This document shows positions 27,700 through 38,959 of a stretch of 38,959 nucleotides of DNA, piece by piece. The DNA comes from Chara braunii (Eukaryota > Streptophyta > Charophyceae > Charales > Characeae). The stretch's first letter is position 1. Every line of letters starts with the position of its first letter. The position numbers and the translations under genes were made by a program. The notes under the pieces were generated by a model that was not told the origin of the DNA, ran no database searches, and saw nothing but the letters and a program-made list of their open reading frames with translations. The DNA lies in NCBI GenBank assembly GCA_003427395.1, contig BFEA01000116.1, positions 1,744,903-1,783,861 of the forward strand, read 5' to 3'.

Positions 27700-28802
27700 C
27701 TATACTACAACACGTGTCGGTATCATCCCAGAGAGAAATCATGCTTCCAGAAGTCCTTGTCCAGTCCGGCTAATTCCCACTCCAACTTAATCATCATGCA
27801 TGACTTATCTCCTACATGTCTTGTGAATGCGTCGAGGAGTGGTGTAATCCATAGAGGATAACATCTCAACGTCAAGCCCCGCTTTAGACTCGAGCCTCAC
27901 CACTTTCCCTCCGATTCCAGTGTCATACATCTGTTAGTACCCTACCTGCAAGGTTGAACTACCCCTTCCTTATGACCTAAGCTGATCATACCCGGCCATA
28001 AAGTTGAGGCGACCCCATTCGCCACAAAACAAAAGGTGATCAATCTTTCCCTCATGGCGAGCAGTGATCGTCACCCTCACAAGCAAGGTTCCAACAAACA
28101 TATTACCACCTTCCTCCCTTTCGACGATAGTGTAGCCAGTCTCCTCGAAAGGAGAGATGGCAATATCCCGCTATGGACTAGGGACAAAGTTCTGGCGCAG
28201 GCCTCACTACCGTCTACGAGGCTCTCACCATTAGAATTCCTCACTGCATGACAATTAAAACAATACCAAGTCATAAGGCATGACGAACAATCGAATCACA
28301 TGTCCGACGAATAACATGTGTTAATCTAGCCAGACATATGACCCAAGTACACATCATCTCCTTAGACATGCATTCACAGAAATGTCACATTCATAACCAC
28401 ATACACGGAGTCCCATAAGAATTCCAGGTTTTTTCAGTCCTTCTCATACGTGATGAACAGTCCAACAATATAAGTATCCATCAGCTATTTCACAATACAC
28501 TTCTTGCAATGAACATCTAATCATGATAAAAATCTTACAAAGTCCTTTGGTATCATAATCATCTTACAATCGTCCATGACAATAAGGCACAGATCCCTTA
28601 TAACATTTTACCCAAAACAACTGGAGTTATAATCCCATTGATAACTTTTCAACCTCAATATTTTTATTAATACTTTACAACTTTCTTGGTTAGCCTAAAG
28701 ACAAAAGTCAGAATCAGTTGAACCACAATATGGAAGCAAGAAGAATTACCAAAATTGATGCCACCAATTACCTCCTGTACCCTTTCTTTTTAAACGTTTT
28801 CA
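27700..28802. other. No gene recognised; the LTR/internal boundary probably lies here
   Basis: The sequence becomes AT-rich after 28240. The 3' LTR start and polypurine tract should lie between the tRNA-like motif and the integrase stop. Purine-rich minus-strand candidates occur near 28690 and 28790, but I cannot choose without the full right LTR. Short open frames on both strands around 28036-28274 match nothing I know. Confidence 0.4.
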
Positions 28803-30314
28803 CTAAACTCTTGGGATAAACTTCCATAGATGTGCACCCGATACCCAATTTCTACTCCGAGATCCATCCAACTCCTCTATTTCGTACGCCCCATGCTCTG
28901 TTTTCCTAGTGATCCGATATGGTCCCAACCACCGACTGTCTAATTTTCTGGACCACTGCTTTTCTAACGACATATCATACAACAAGACGATGTCCCCAAC
29001 TTCCAACGACTCTTTTCGTACACGCGGCCTTTTGTCCCATTTTTCCTTGTCAGCCTGCCTGCTTTCAGAAGTAGAGACAACCGCATCCTCAATATGTTCC
29101 TCAGTCACCATGATCTATCTTGCCCTCAATTCCAATAACTCTTTCGTCGAAAGTTTCGTTTCCACGTTCTGTTTTTGCCAAGTGGTCAGGAAACTCTCAA
29201 TTGGGAAGGTCGCATGCCGTCCAAACCATAATGTGACGGGGGCATACCCGGTTGTTCGTTTGATGGTAACATTCTCAACAAAAAAGGCTGCCCTCAAATA
29301 AATCGGTCATCTTGATAGCTCCCCCTTGCACCATTTAGCCAACAAGTTAGACAAGGTGGCATGTCCTCGTTCCACGGGTGCATTGGCCTGGGGATGCGCT
29401 CTCGTCGTATAACTGAAACTCACCCCAAGTCTCTTTAAAAGCGTTTGCACCTCCTTTGCTCGGAACTCGCCTCCCCGATCCATAACAATCTCTTGAACAA
29501 ATGGATAACGGAGGTAATATTCCTCAATGCACTCTGTCAAGACTGACCCAGTACGTTCGCGAATGGCACGACCATCAATGAACCCAGTCAAATTGTCCCT
29601 AGCATCGAAGATATACGTGTACCCATTTATCCCAGGTGGCATTACTAGGAGATCCAAATGCGCCACCGCACCTGGTTCTGCCACATACCGTGGATTCAGG
29701 GGCTCGGGGTAGCGGATGTTAGACCTCTGTTGGCAAAGGAAACAAGATGTACAGAAGTCGATCACCACCTTGCTCATCCCTTTCCAAAAATAAAGACGTT
29801 GGATCTTGTTGAAAGTTACCCGCGCAGATCTGTGTCCGCTGGCTAGCCCATCATGCAGAGCAACAATCACATCCAACTGTCGAGAGGTTCCACATACCAC
29901 CCTCTTTGGGACACCATCAGTAGCTTTCTTAAAGAGATGACCATTACGAACAACGAATCCTTTGCCCTTCTCCCACACAACCGGATCAACCTCGTTTTCA
30001 TCCAATTCCCCATTCAACCACATGCCTATCTTTTTATATTCCCCTTCGTACTCCTTTTCCTTGAATGCCTCTTTGACCTCACTGCTCCCTTCCTCCACAT
30101 TCATTAACCTTAGGCGATCCTCATGAACCAACAAGTTCATGATATATGACATCCTTCCAATGATCTGGAAAGCGTCATCAGCCTGTATATGGCCCTGTTC
30201 AATCGTTAGCGGATCAAGCATAAGGTCGATGTCATCGGTCAAAGTCAGCCTCATCATTTCCTCTACGGTCTGCTCGCCCCATGGTTCCTCCTCGATGAAA
30301 GGTTCTTCCATCAC
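28803..30314 (-). pseudogene. Ty3/gypsy integrase region of pol
   Basis: Integrase inserts the retrotransposon cDNA into the genome. Frame 29307-30314 (335 codons) has an N-terminal linker and an H2C2 zinc finger (HDGLASGH...CTSCFLC). The catalytic core follows: first Asp in HLDLLVMPPG, second Asp in VMDRGGEF, and Glu in NAPVERGHATL. The chain continues in 29115-29297 (RTTGYAPVTLWFGR) and 28803-29111, which has a GPY/F-type C-terminal module (RKLDSRWLGPYRITRKTEHG). No chromodomain is visible. A stop and a frame change near 29300 and another near 29112 break the protein. Order PR-RT-RH-INT is Ty3/gypsy. Confidence 0.85.
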
Positions 30315-30494
30315 GAGCTCTGAACGTACCTCGTGACAGGTGGGAGCATTCCATATTGATTTTCCATGTCGAGATCCGCATCGGTCAGGTAGGCAAAGAG
30401 TTAATACTCAACCTCGAATCCTCTTCTTTCAAAAAGGCATCGACCGGAACTGATTTTTCTGCCTGATCCGTCTTTGGATCCCATTCAATCCGAC

Positions 30495-31061
30495 TCAACC
30501 CATCAGCACGATTTTGACTTCCTGAATCCGCTCAATTTCAAAATCAAACATCCAAATATAAGTCAACCATCGTGCAATGGTGGGATCAGCAGGTGAATAA
30601 TTCCTTAAGGATTGAGCCAATGCAGTCGGATCCACCCGCAGGATGAAGCGTCTACCGAACACATAGTTCCGAAAGATACGGAAACAGTGAAGTACGACCA
30701 AGGTTTCCTTCTTGAATTGAGAATAGTTCCTCTCAGCAACATTCAAAGTCCTGCTTTCAAATTTGAGAGGTCTTTCCTGCCCTTCAGCATCCTTCTGAAT
30801 CAAGACCCCTCCTAGGGTTGTGGGCCCCGCATCAGTCTCAATAGCAAAATGACGCTTTTCATCATCGTCGAAAAAAGGAACTCCAAGGATCAATCCGCCC
30901 TCACGGACCTCAGTCTTGATGTCCTCCACGACCGCTTGCTGCTTTGGACCCCATTCCCACTTCTGGCCTTTGCGCACAAGTTTTCGCAAGTGCTCCACTC
31001 TGGCGGTAAACCTGCGGATGAAGATGCGCCAAAATCCATAGGTTCCGAGGAAACTTCGCAC
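30495..31061 (-). pseudogene. RNase H region of pol, with RT thumb/connection
   Basis: Degrades the RNA strand of the RNA-DNA hybrid during reverse transcription. It is in the same frame as the RT piece and separated by a TGA where ILEWPTAFK would be expected, so a Trp codon has probably become a stop. The start, VRSFLGTYGFWRIFI, is the usual Ty3/gypsy junction. Then come ETDAGPTTLGGVLIQ (first acidic residue), ERNYSQFKKETLVVL and DPTALAQSL. A frame change near the end moves the expected NRADGLSR segment, just before the integrase, into another frame. Confidence 0.85.
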
Positions 31062-31088
31062 ATCCGTGATCGACTTGAAAGCGGTCGG

Positions 31089-32099
31089 TCATTCCAAGAT
31101 TTTATTAGTCTTCTTCGCATCCGGCCGGCGACCTTTCTCATCGCAAAGGAATCCCAAGATCACTGCTTTCTTCATACAATGTCGAGACTTAATCCCACTA
31201 GCTGTGAGATTAAATTCCTTCAACCTCTTAAGGATTTTCACCGCATCATTGATGTGCTCCCAGACAAAACGGCGAACGCCCGGCAACACTTCCGCCAAGT
31301 CTCTCGTTCGGGGCCCTGGAATAGCCAAGTCGTCAATATACGGCGAAGTTATGTCAGGACAATAAGGCTGCATAACCCTCGTCATATATCTCTGAACAAT
31401 GGCAACGACATTCGTCCACCCCTGCGGTGCCACACACATATGGATCAACCCGCGAGGAGTGTGCATTGCCATCTTGGGCCGATCCGCAGTGTAAATGAGA
31501 AATTGATCATACCCGGAATATAAATCGATCAGGGTGATGATAGCCCTCCCTGCACAAGACTCCGACAGTAGGTCTGCATGTGGGAGCCCACCTGCATCTC
31601 GCACTGTCACCGAATTCAGCTTCTGAAGGTCCTGAATCCAGCGCAGAGTACCATTCGGTTTAATGAAACAGAACCATGGAGATGCATACGGCCCATAAGA
31701 ATAATCTGCAACCTTTGTCCGGATCTTTCCATCGAGATACGCGACCACTTTACGGTGATCCTCTAGATTCGGATAACGTGGCCCTCTTACATTCCATGGC
31801 TCGTGTGGTACAGTATGAACTTTGATCATCGGGATTTTATCGACATCCAGCCTTCCTCGCTCATCATCATCAAACGCATAGGAGAGATGTTCCTCCCTCA
31901 ATATATCGATGATATATTCTTTTTCCTGCTCAGTAAGGAGGTCCTCCTCCCCAATGATCATACTTTCCACTCTTTCTTTGGTTAACCGACATGACCCTTT
32001 TTCACCTCTCTCTTTCATTCCTCTGATCCACTCCCGCTCCTCACGATAATAGACTTCCTCCTCTTGAGTGATCAGGACAGGTACCAGTTTCGCCTTCAC
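31089..32099 (-). pseudogene. Reverse transcriptase region of pol
   Basis: Copies retrotransposon RNA into DNA. In the 336-codon frame the recognisable blocks are GPYASPWFCFIKPNG and LRWIQDLQKLNSVTVRD, then LIDLYSGYDQF with the first catalytic Asp, PRGLIHMCVAPQG, and SPYIDDLAI with the YIDD active site, then LGFLCDEKG. All key residues are present. The frame is joined to the protease part by a frameshift near 32100 and cut from RNase H by a stop near 31087, so the copy as read cannot make a full polyprotein. Confidence 0.9.
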
Positions 32100-32101
32100 A
32101 C

Positions 32102-33271
32102 CTACTTTCTTGTACTTCCGTTTGGCGCCGGTGTCAAGCCTGTGTCCTCTAAAAAAGGACCCTGTCGAGTGGAGGGCAATTTTTGATCTTCTCCCTTATT
32201 CCCCTCCAACGGGGAGTAAACAAGACGCATAGTTCTTGCGCTTCCGGTGTCCGTGATGATCTCCGTCGGGGCCTGTACCACATTCGGATCGATCGCCGCA
32301 TGTGTCGACACAAAATCCATTGCCTGCCCAATATCAGGCAGAGTCAACGAGAACTCACGAGGATTCGGCTCCTCTCCTAGCGATTCCTTCTCCCTTCTCA
32401 ACTTTTATGACTCCGGGAAAGTCTACGATTCCGGATTCAGCCGGTTCCGTGAACAATAGGGTCCAGTGTTTGCACACTTGACCACCTCGTAATAACCGCA
32501 GACAGGATCGCAAAGGATTACAAACATGGTTCCATCATACTTGTTAATGATGATGCTTTCCGACCGACATAGGAATGCCCTTCCCAGAAGTACCTCGTGT
32601 TCCACTCTAGGTAACACGTAGAAATAAGAGCGGACTTTGACCTTTCCGACCGTGACGAGGACGCCACTGACTGTCCCGCAAAATGGGGTCGATCCGCTAG
32701 CCCCCACCAAAAACCCATAGTCATTTCGGTTGATCTTCAACCCAGCTTCAATGGCATGGCGCTCACGAATGATGTTCATCTCGGCTCCATCATCCACAAG
32801 TGCCGAATACTCCTCCTGTCCAATCTGGACCTTAATATGGCCGGTCGACACACTTCGCCAATCCATCTTTGTCCCAGGCAGGGACCAGTTAGCCTCCGGC
32901 GGAATGACTTCACCGAGCTTAACAGTCATGACTCTCTTGCGAGTCATCCGCTGTTTAAAGTCTTCCCGAATCTTTGGCGATACCACCAAAAATTCCTTCA
33001 GCGTGACCAAGTTGCGCTGACTTTCTAGAATCTTATCGACAAGCTGCTCGATATCGACCCCCTGCTCCACGGGGATCGAGTAAATGTTCTTCTTCTTTCG
33101 TGGTTCCTCCTCATCTGCTTCGGTCTTCCCTTTCTCCGACTCCTTTTCCAGCGCATGACGACGAGCCCGTTCTTCCTCTCCGGCCTGCAACTTCTCATCC
33201 TCGTTATCCTCATCGCTCTCACTAACGGGGATGGGTTTTTCTTCCACTGCCTTTTCAGACTCTCTTTCCAT
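32102..33271 (-). pseudogene. Aspartic protease region of gag-pol
   Basis: Cleaves the gag-pol polyprotein. The 282-codon frame 32423-33271 begins with a Glu/Lys-rich acidic stretch. The retropepsin part then has ALVDDGAEMNII (active-site Asp-Asp-Gly where D(S/T)G is usual), a flap-like GASGSTPFCG, and EVLLGRAFL near the end. The Ser/Thr-to-Asp change is worth noting, although such variants occur in retroelements. Two stops near 32400-32420 separate the linker 32102-32401, which is in the same frame and leads to RT. Confidence 0.8.
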
Positions 33272-33286
33272 CTGAAGCTGCTTGTT

Positions 33287-34917
33287 TCATCGTCGCATCC
33301 GAGTCTGAACGGCTACAGTCGGAGCACTCCTCTTTAGCACATGCCTAGGTCGCATCGTGCTTACCATTGGCCCAGTTTGTGATGCTTCTCTCAGAGCAGA
33401 CGTCCCTGCTTGGCCAGTCGCATCTTCCATTTTATCACCCCATTCGCCGAAGAGAAAGACATTCGGCAATCCAGGCCAGACTTCCTCCATGTCCACGCAA
33501 AGTCGGATGATAGAGTCCCGGCATCGGGCAAACCGCCTCGTGATGGTTTGCGCTCGTTCCACCACTTGTTCCCTAAACCCTTCTGGTTTCGTCGGCGAGT
33601 CGTCAATATGTAATAACGCCATGGCCTCCTCGACCTCGGCCAACCGTGCTTCTTCGGGAGAAGCAATCCGGAACGTCGCCGGTAGGGGACGACCCATTCG
33701 GCGAAACGCCTCCTTCCTCATACCCCCTTCAATGTTGGGGTCGATCAGGTTCCCTTTGTAATCAAAGACTTCACCGCATATCGTGGTGAAGGCAATTCCT
33801 TCCTTCTCGTCTTTTGAAAGGAGTTGGCAAAAGCGCATAATATGACCCTTTTCTGCGCAATAGTTACATGTGGCTTCCTGCTGCCATGCCCAACGGCTTC
33901 GCTGTCCGTTCCCACGGCCTCGACCGCGGCCTCTTCCACCCTACGGCTGGAACTGCCCTTGATCTTGGGAACCTTGTCCTGATGAACCACCGCCAACACT
34001 GTCACTCCCTCCTTGATTACTTTGTCCGTCATTCTTCCCCTGTTTACGGGAAGTCCCCTGTCCGCCTCGAATTTGATTCAAGACCTTCCTCTCCGCCTTT
34101 GTCAACTTACGAGGCGGCTCCTTTTCCTCCTCGCTTTCACTGTGACTTTCTCCTGCCACCGGCTCTTTCCCCTTCCTCTTACTATTCTTCTCTTTAGCCA
34201 GCATGACTTGAAGCTTCAACCTTTCCTCTTTCATACCCTCCATCATCTCTCTCATACAGGTTAAAGTTTTGTAAATTTCACCATCCTTCACCTCTCACAA
34301 CTTCCCTTTTTCTCGTTCCTCCTTTTGTTGTTTCAACAACCGGTAGAGGATATCATCGAACTTCCCACCAGCGCATTTTGCCGAATCTTAGTCCAGTCAT
34401 ACCTCCCTTGCATCCCTTCAACCAACTTTGATTGCTCGACGTCGTTGAAGTTATCAAGGAAAATGAGGCAACGATCTTTATTAGATAAATCCGGGATTAG
34501 GCGGGCCACACGCTCAAACTCCGATAAGAATTGTTTGGTAGTACCAAACTTCTTACAATCCACTGCCCTCAAATCTCGCAGGTCGAGTAACTGATCGCTG
34601 AGCTGGTACTTCTCCAGCAACCGCGCCTTAAAATCTGGCTAATTACGGGAGATTCGCACCAGCTCATCGATCTCATCTCGGTACTCCACCTGACAGTACC
34701 CTTTAACCATATGAAGCATTTTCTCATCCGTCCATTCGTTGCTATACCCCAGTTGCTCAAACTTGTCTGCCCAAGAAGAGGCATGATTCCCATCGAACAA
34801 CGGGACATTAATCTTGGGGTAGGGCTCTCGCTGCGACTGCCGGATGACCCGTGCTAATTCTTGAATGTCGTTCCTCCCATCGTCGACGTTGTCGCGACGT
34901 CCTGCGGCACCGTCCAT
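33287..34917 (-). pseudogene. gag of the Ty3/gypsy element (capsid and zinc knuckle)
   Basis: Forms the particle and binds RNA. From the ATG at 34917: a basic start, then the capsid-type core (PLFDGNHASSWADKFEQLG). A premature TAG at about 34639 is followed in the same frame by a second part (KFGTTKQFLSEFERVARLIPDL) up to 34333. Frames then shift through a Glu/Lys-rich stretch at 33941-34291. A CCHC zinc knuckle of form CX2CX4HX4C (CNYCAEKGHIMRFC) lies at about 33829-33870 and opens the 183-codon frame down to 33287, where one stop separates it from protease. At least one stop and two frameshifts disable the gene. Confidence 0.8.
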
Positions 34918-35108
34918 CTAGGGACCAAAACATAAACCCAAGAAATCAGTCTAGGAGTTCGGTAACATCTATTAAGGTTCCTTCCTTACACTTGTAGAAG
35001 TTCAGAGATTACTAACTTTTTTTTCTTAGACAACCATTACGGCATAATCTTTTGCTTGCTCCATTCTTGAGTGTCGTTCCACCAACGACAACGGTAGTTT
35101 GTCGTTAT
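34918..35108 (-). other. Short leader between primer site and gag
   Basis: About 190 bp of untranslated RNA leader, with no recognisable feature. It is far shorter than the leader of the left-edge element. Confidence 0.6.
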
Positions 35109-35126
35109 TCCCGACAACGGCGCCAC
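35109..35126 (-). other. Primer-binding site, tRNA-Asp type
   Basis: Minus strand TGGCGCCGTTGTCGGGAA. From memory, the complement of the plant tRNA-Asp 3' end with CCA is TGGCGCCGTTGCCGGGGA, so 16 of 18 bases match. It is separated from the LTR end at 35129 by two bases, the normal arrangement. The position fixes both the element orientation and the LTR edge. Confidence 0.85.
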
Positions 35127-36154
35127 CTGTCGAGCGCATCGGCCCCCGCGCGAGCGAATACCCTCTCGGCCACGTCACGCAGGAGAAACTTAGGCTTTTA
35201 ACTTTAGAGAGACAACTGAGGGACGACACAATAACCCGCGCCGACCCTTCGCCGCTCCGGCCGAGTGCGCCAGCTGTACATCCCGCGGTCCCCTACGACA
35301 GGATAGGTTTTCGCGGGGCGCAACTTACCATCCCTAAGGGGCTGTCACCACCCTTAGGGGCGTATCCCCGCCGAGCTACCGACCCACATGCGAAGGCTTT
35401 TATAATGCAATTGCAGAGATAGGCCGACCGAGGGCGTTTGCTCGTTCGCTGTAGCCTAGGTACGCATGGTTAAACGCCAAAGCGGACCCGAACGTCGCCC
35501 GTCCCTGGGGCGCTGATCTCCCAGGAATCGGACCGACGTCGGTCAACTAGGACGTGATACTTTAAGCGTAAGAAAATCTCGATCAATCCTAGTCCTTTCC
35601 TTCTAAGACAATCAAAAGTTAAACATCAAAAGAAAACTCAGGTCAACATAAGTTGACTTACCTTCCGAAACCGCCCTATGTACAATACAATTATACGAAC
35701 GACAAAGGTCAACTTAGCTTCAAACAACGCTTATCAACAAAAATTCAAGGTATGCACAACATGCATAACGACGCAAGAATAGCATCTCATCGAATCATCT
35801 CCACTCTGTCTGCCACACGGCTGGCTGACACGACGTTTGAAATTGATGAGAGGCGCTGCCAAGTTTTTTCATTCCGCCTCATACTGACTGCTAAAAGAGA
35901 AACGTAGACAAATTCCGACTCTCAAGTAGAGCTAGGATTCCATTGCTTTAGTGATGACCTTACTACCTTTCTAACTTTGGTGTGAATGTCACCTGCAAGT
36001 AATTCGGCTACCACCTATATTGGTCGTTTTGTCCTCTTGGACAATAATTACTCTTTCTGTCCCACGTGTAATGAAATACCAGTCTGCAACATAAAGATAC
36101 TCAGAGCAATGCTCTAGTCACATCTTCTTGTCAACTAGCCTGATTGCCCCAGGC

Positions 36155-36174
36155 TTGCACTTCTTATGGTGCAA
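36155..36174. repeat. TTCTTATG-loop hairpin, right LTR copy
   Basis: TTGCAC 36155-36160 and GTGCAA 36169-36174 around TTCTTATG, identical to the left copy at 22724-22743. Confidence 0.85.
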
Positions 36175-37408
36175 CCTCATCCGCAAAGGTAGTGCCTGGT
36201 CGCACTCCGTCCATAGCTAGTGAACACACGAACTGGGCTTCTTATGGCGCCAACTCCCCATTCGTCTGTGGCTCCTAAGACGGCCACTAGAAGGGTAAAC
36301 TATAGCGGTTCTCCTTAACGTGAGCCGCCAAGAACTTAACACCTTCCGTGAATAGCACACGTTCATCCCTTAGGAGGTGGTCTGGGATACCCCTCGTCCT
36401 CGTCTGAGCGAACCTCGGATCTCAGAAGTCGGGCTGGCTCCACCACGATAGCATGGTATCCCTCGCCTAAGCGGTCCACTCCGAGTCGTTAACAGGGCCG
36501 GCCCCTAAGGCAACGAACCCCCGTCTCAGATGCCTCCTAGGGAAAGGAAATGCACTTACCATAGCAGACGGTCATCCCTTTATCGCCTGACGTCAAGGGC
36601 GAACCTAGACGAAGAANGAGATTACAGAGAAGAAGAACATTCAGATGGACGGGTATAGACAAATAGGGTCATTCGGGAAAGAATGNGCAGCCTCAGAAAA
36701 AANTCTATGTNCAATTGATTCCTTCTTCTTTGTGTGATCAAGTTCCTTTTCGTCGTCCACTCGTTGTCATTCCTTTCAACATGCATGCAANCGAGAAATA
36801 NAANACAACCATCCTTCCGTTCCCTCTCATTAACATGATCAGATCTTCCATTCTCAGACATCCTTCTACCTACCTGCACGTCAAGCAAAACAACAAGTTC
36901 AAAAGAAAACAATGCATTCCCAAACTCATGTCAGACTTTCATTCACANGTGTAAACAAGACACAACTTCCTCTACCTTTTCAGTGAACGTTCGAAGAACA
37001 GGGTCAAGCAAGTGTGGGTTCACACAGGTGTGAAGGGTCTGAGTCAAACTGACAGACCTTGAGTGAAGCTGAACCAAAGATAGCGAACGACCCACTCAAG
37101 AAAGCCGTATAAACCACACTCCAAATGAGAAGATCGTCGCAGTAAGCTGTCAGAAAAGTGATCCACACCACTCCCTCAAGGATCGCCCACTTACACACAA
37201 CCCCCTTAGTATCTCAGCACTGTCACCACGTGCGACCAGTACCACTATGCCACCANTGTGTCGAAGCGTCGCCGCCGCAATATGCGGGCAGCACAACGTC
37301 AACACCANCTCAAAGCACACCCTCTCTTAGTGACGCTTCTCAAAATTGTCGTTGCTGCCATAAGAACCGGACAACACTTTCACACCATTGCAAAAAAACC
37401 CTGNTGCT

Positions 37409-37780
37409 GCCGCAAANTTTTTGCAGCGCTTCCGCGTCACCGCNGAAAAAAACAGTTGTCGCCGCAAAACTTCGGCAGCGCTTCCGCGTCATCGCTGAAA
37501 AAGCACAGTCGCCGCCGCAAAATTTCNGCAGCGCTTCCNCNTCACCGTCGAAAAAAACAGCTGCCGCCGCAAAACTTCGACAGCGCCTCCGCGTCACCGC
37601 TGAAGAAGCACAACTGTCGCCACAAAACTTCAACAACGCTTCCGCGTCACCGTCGATAAAACCAGCTGTCGCCGCAAAACTTCGGTAGCGCTTCCGCGTC
37701 ACCGCTGAAGAAGCACAGCTGCCGCCGCAAAACTTNGNCAGCGCTTCCGCGTCACCGTCGATAAAACCAGCTGCCGTCCC
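37409..37780. repeat. ~52-bp tandem repeat, right LTR copy
   Basis: Same units and same N positions as 23979-24350. Confidence 0.85.
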
Positions 37781-38312
37781 TGTGCTGAANGAACANCATC
37801 TCCCTTACATACTTCTCAAAAATGAATGCCGCCTCCGAAAAGGTCATGCAGCACCTCCCCAGCACAAAGAGTTGCCGCCGTAAAAAAAACAGGCAGCACT
37901 TCCCCTATGCCACTTGCCGAAGACCTGCCGCCAATGTGCGAAACGGGCAGAGTTTCCCCTGCGNCGCCTGCCAAAACCCTGCTGTCGCCGCGCAAAACNG
38001 GCAGAGTTTCNCCTGCGCCCCACCAGCTGCAGCGGCANCTATGGCTGCCCTCACTCTCATGCTCNCTGCAGACCTNCANCGCTTCCCTCTCTCTTCACCT
38101 TGCTNAGATGGCGGCTATGGCTGTGTTCCACANCTATGGCCACCTCNANCAGTTCTCTTCCTCCCTCGCTTNCAGACCTCCTCTTCAACCAGCAGCAGTT
38201 CCCCCTCCTCTCACTAGCANCTNCTCCCAGCAGNAGCAAGCCAGCATTCACCCAATCNTAATGCCAGCAGCACCAGCCACAAATGAATGNTGGCTGGCTG
38301 GCTGCTGGCTTG

Positions 38313-38319
38313 TTTTATA
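38313..38319 (-). promoter_or_regulatory. Likely TATA box of the 5' LTR
   Basis: Minus-strand TATAAAA, identical context to 24883-24889. As this is the 5' LTR, it is the copy that would drive element transcription. Confidence 0.5.
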
Positions 38320-38370
38320 GCTGGCTGGAGGNTGAGGGCAGNTGCTTTGCCCCCAGCCAAAACTCNGAGT

Positions 38371-38450
38371 AAGGCCTGGCCCTTGATCTCAGACGAGATC
38401 AAGGGTTGAGAAACTTGATGTTCCCCTAGGGGAACCAAGTTCCAGGCCTT
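38371..38450. repeat. Three-way-junction fold, right LTR copy
   Basis: All 80 bases match 24941-25020 by eye, so every stem is preserved. The next hairpin at 38517-38543 has one mismatch compared with 25087-25113. Confidence 0.9.
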
Positions 38451-38864
38451 GGTAATGCATCTGGCCGCCACCCCCGGCCAGACGCAGCGCTAAATGGCTG
38501 TATAGAGCCAAGTTAAGCAGACTGTTGAAATCCAACATTCTGCTGTCAACTTAGGGCCCAGAAGCTTCTACCCCCTGCATCTGGACCCGCGTCACGATTA
38601 GATTCGCGACTCCCCTTTTTTTTTTTTTTCTTTCTTTTCTTTTATTTTTGACCCCCCTCCTCTTCGTTTTTCTCTGTGAGGGTGGCAGCCCATCACTCAA
38701 AAATGAACGGGCGCCCCTCAGTCGTTTCACAGAGTCGGACTAGAGTCAAGATCAACAGGGTCTTCTTTCCTACTGCCCTCACGCGCCCGTACCGGGACAC
38801 CTACAGCGCCAGGTGCACGCGGCAGTCTGCAGCCCGTTGCTCAACCAATGGGCGCAGGTAAGTG

Positions 38865-38869
<5 letters not shown>

Positions 38870-38959
<90 letters not shown>
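38870..38959. repeat. Compound (CT)n(CA)n microsatellite, right LTR copy
   Basis: (CT)n followed by (CA)n to the window edge, shorter than the left copy at 25439-25593. Confidence 0.95.

Larger units (their letters stand above)
35129..38959 (-). mobile_element. Right (5') LTR of the Ty3/gypsy element, cut by the window end
   Basis: It begins TGTCGAGCGCATCGG next to the primer site, which fixes the LTR end with a TG terminus. At least 3.83 kb are present, up to a (CT)n(CA)n repeat at the window edge. It aligns with 21697-25593 throughout and shares most of its N positions. It would drive transcription leftward through gag and pol. Open frames within it, including the Ala/Ser/Lys-rich ones over the 52-bp repeats, are not genes. 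Confidence 0.9.

Overview
The window looks like transposon-packed, gene-poor intergenic DNA from a large eukaryotic nuclear genome. I found no intact host gene. Evidence: nothing resembling bacterial operons; long CT/CA/GA microsatellites; poly(A) and poly(T) tails; two or three LTR retrotransposons; a LINE ORF1 relic; a Helitron relic; and several short inverted-repeat elements. A green plant-lineage (streptophyte) host is favoured, possibly a charophyte alga such as Chara. One primer-binding site nearly matches the 3' end of plant tRNA-Asp, another resembles a plant initiator tRNA-Met site, and the LINE ORF1 and gag style resemble families I recall from Chara. That last point is memory, not a search, so the host call is tentative.

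Layout. 1-2333: gag, leader and primer site of a minus-strand Ty3/gypsy-type element running off the left edge; its LTR starts at 2337. 2337-5100: GC-rich, hairpin-rich LTR-like DNA, with a ~713-bp duplication joined by one N that is probably an assembly overlap. 5200-9115: microsatellites, tandem repeats, a 48-base poly(G), and two families of tiny inverted-repeat elements, one nested in another. 9116-11071: unassigned DNA ending in AATAAA plus a 19-base poly(A). 11338-12128: frameshifted LINE ORF1. 12864-13985: decayed Helitron Rep gene with another N-joined duplication. 13966-about 21690: a long LTR-like block on the minus strand, homologous and apparently colinear with the next LTR. 21697-38959: one Ty3/gypsy element on the minus strand (left LTR, integrase, RNase H, RT, protease, gag, primer site, right LTR cut by the window end). 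Its pol and gag carry stops and frameshifts, so it could move only with help from another copy.

The most unusual content is the secondary structure of the LTRs. They contain arrays of short inverted repeats in which loops and flanks are conserved while stem sequences differ yet still pair. The clearest arrays are 16324-17147 (ten hairpins around a TCTTATGG-type loop) and 18242-19242 (a ~180-bp tandem repeat with a different hairpin in each unit). A compact three-way-junction fold lies at 24941-25020 and is repeated exactly in the right LTR. Similar hairpins occur at 2937-3324 and 26261-27296. I know of no named family with this architecture; this is the best candidate for something undescribed.

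Cautions: many N bases occur at identical places in both LTR copies, so that sequence may be a collapsed repeat consensus and LTR divergence should not be used for dating. All identities quoted are by eye.
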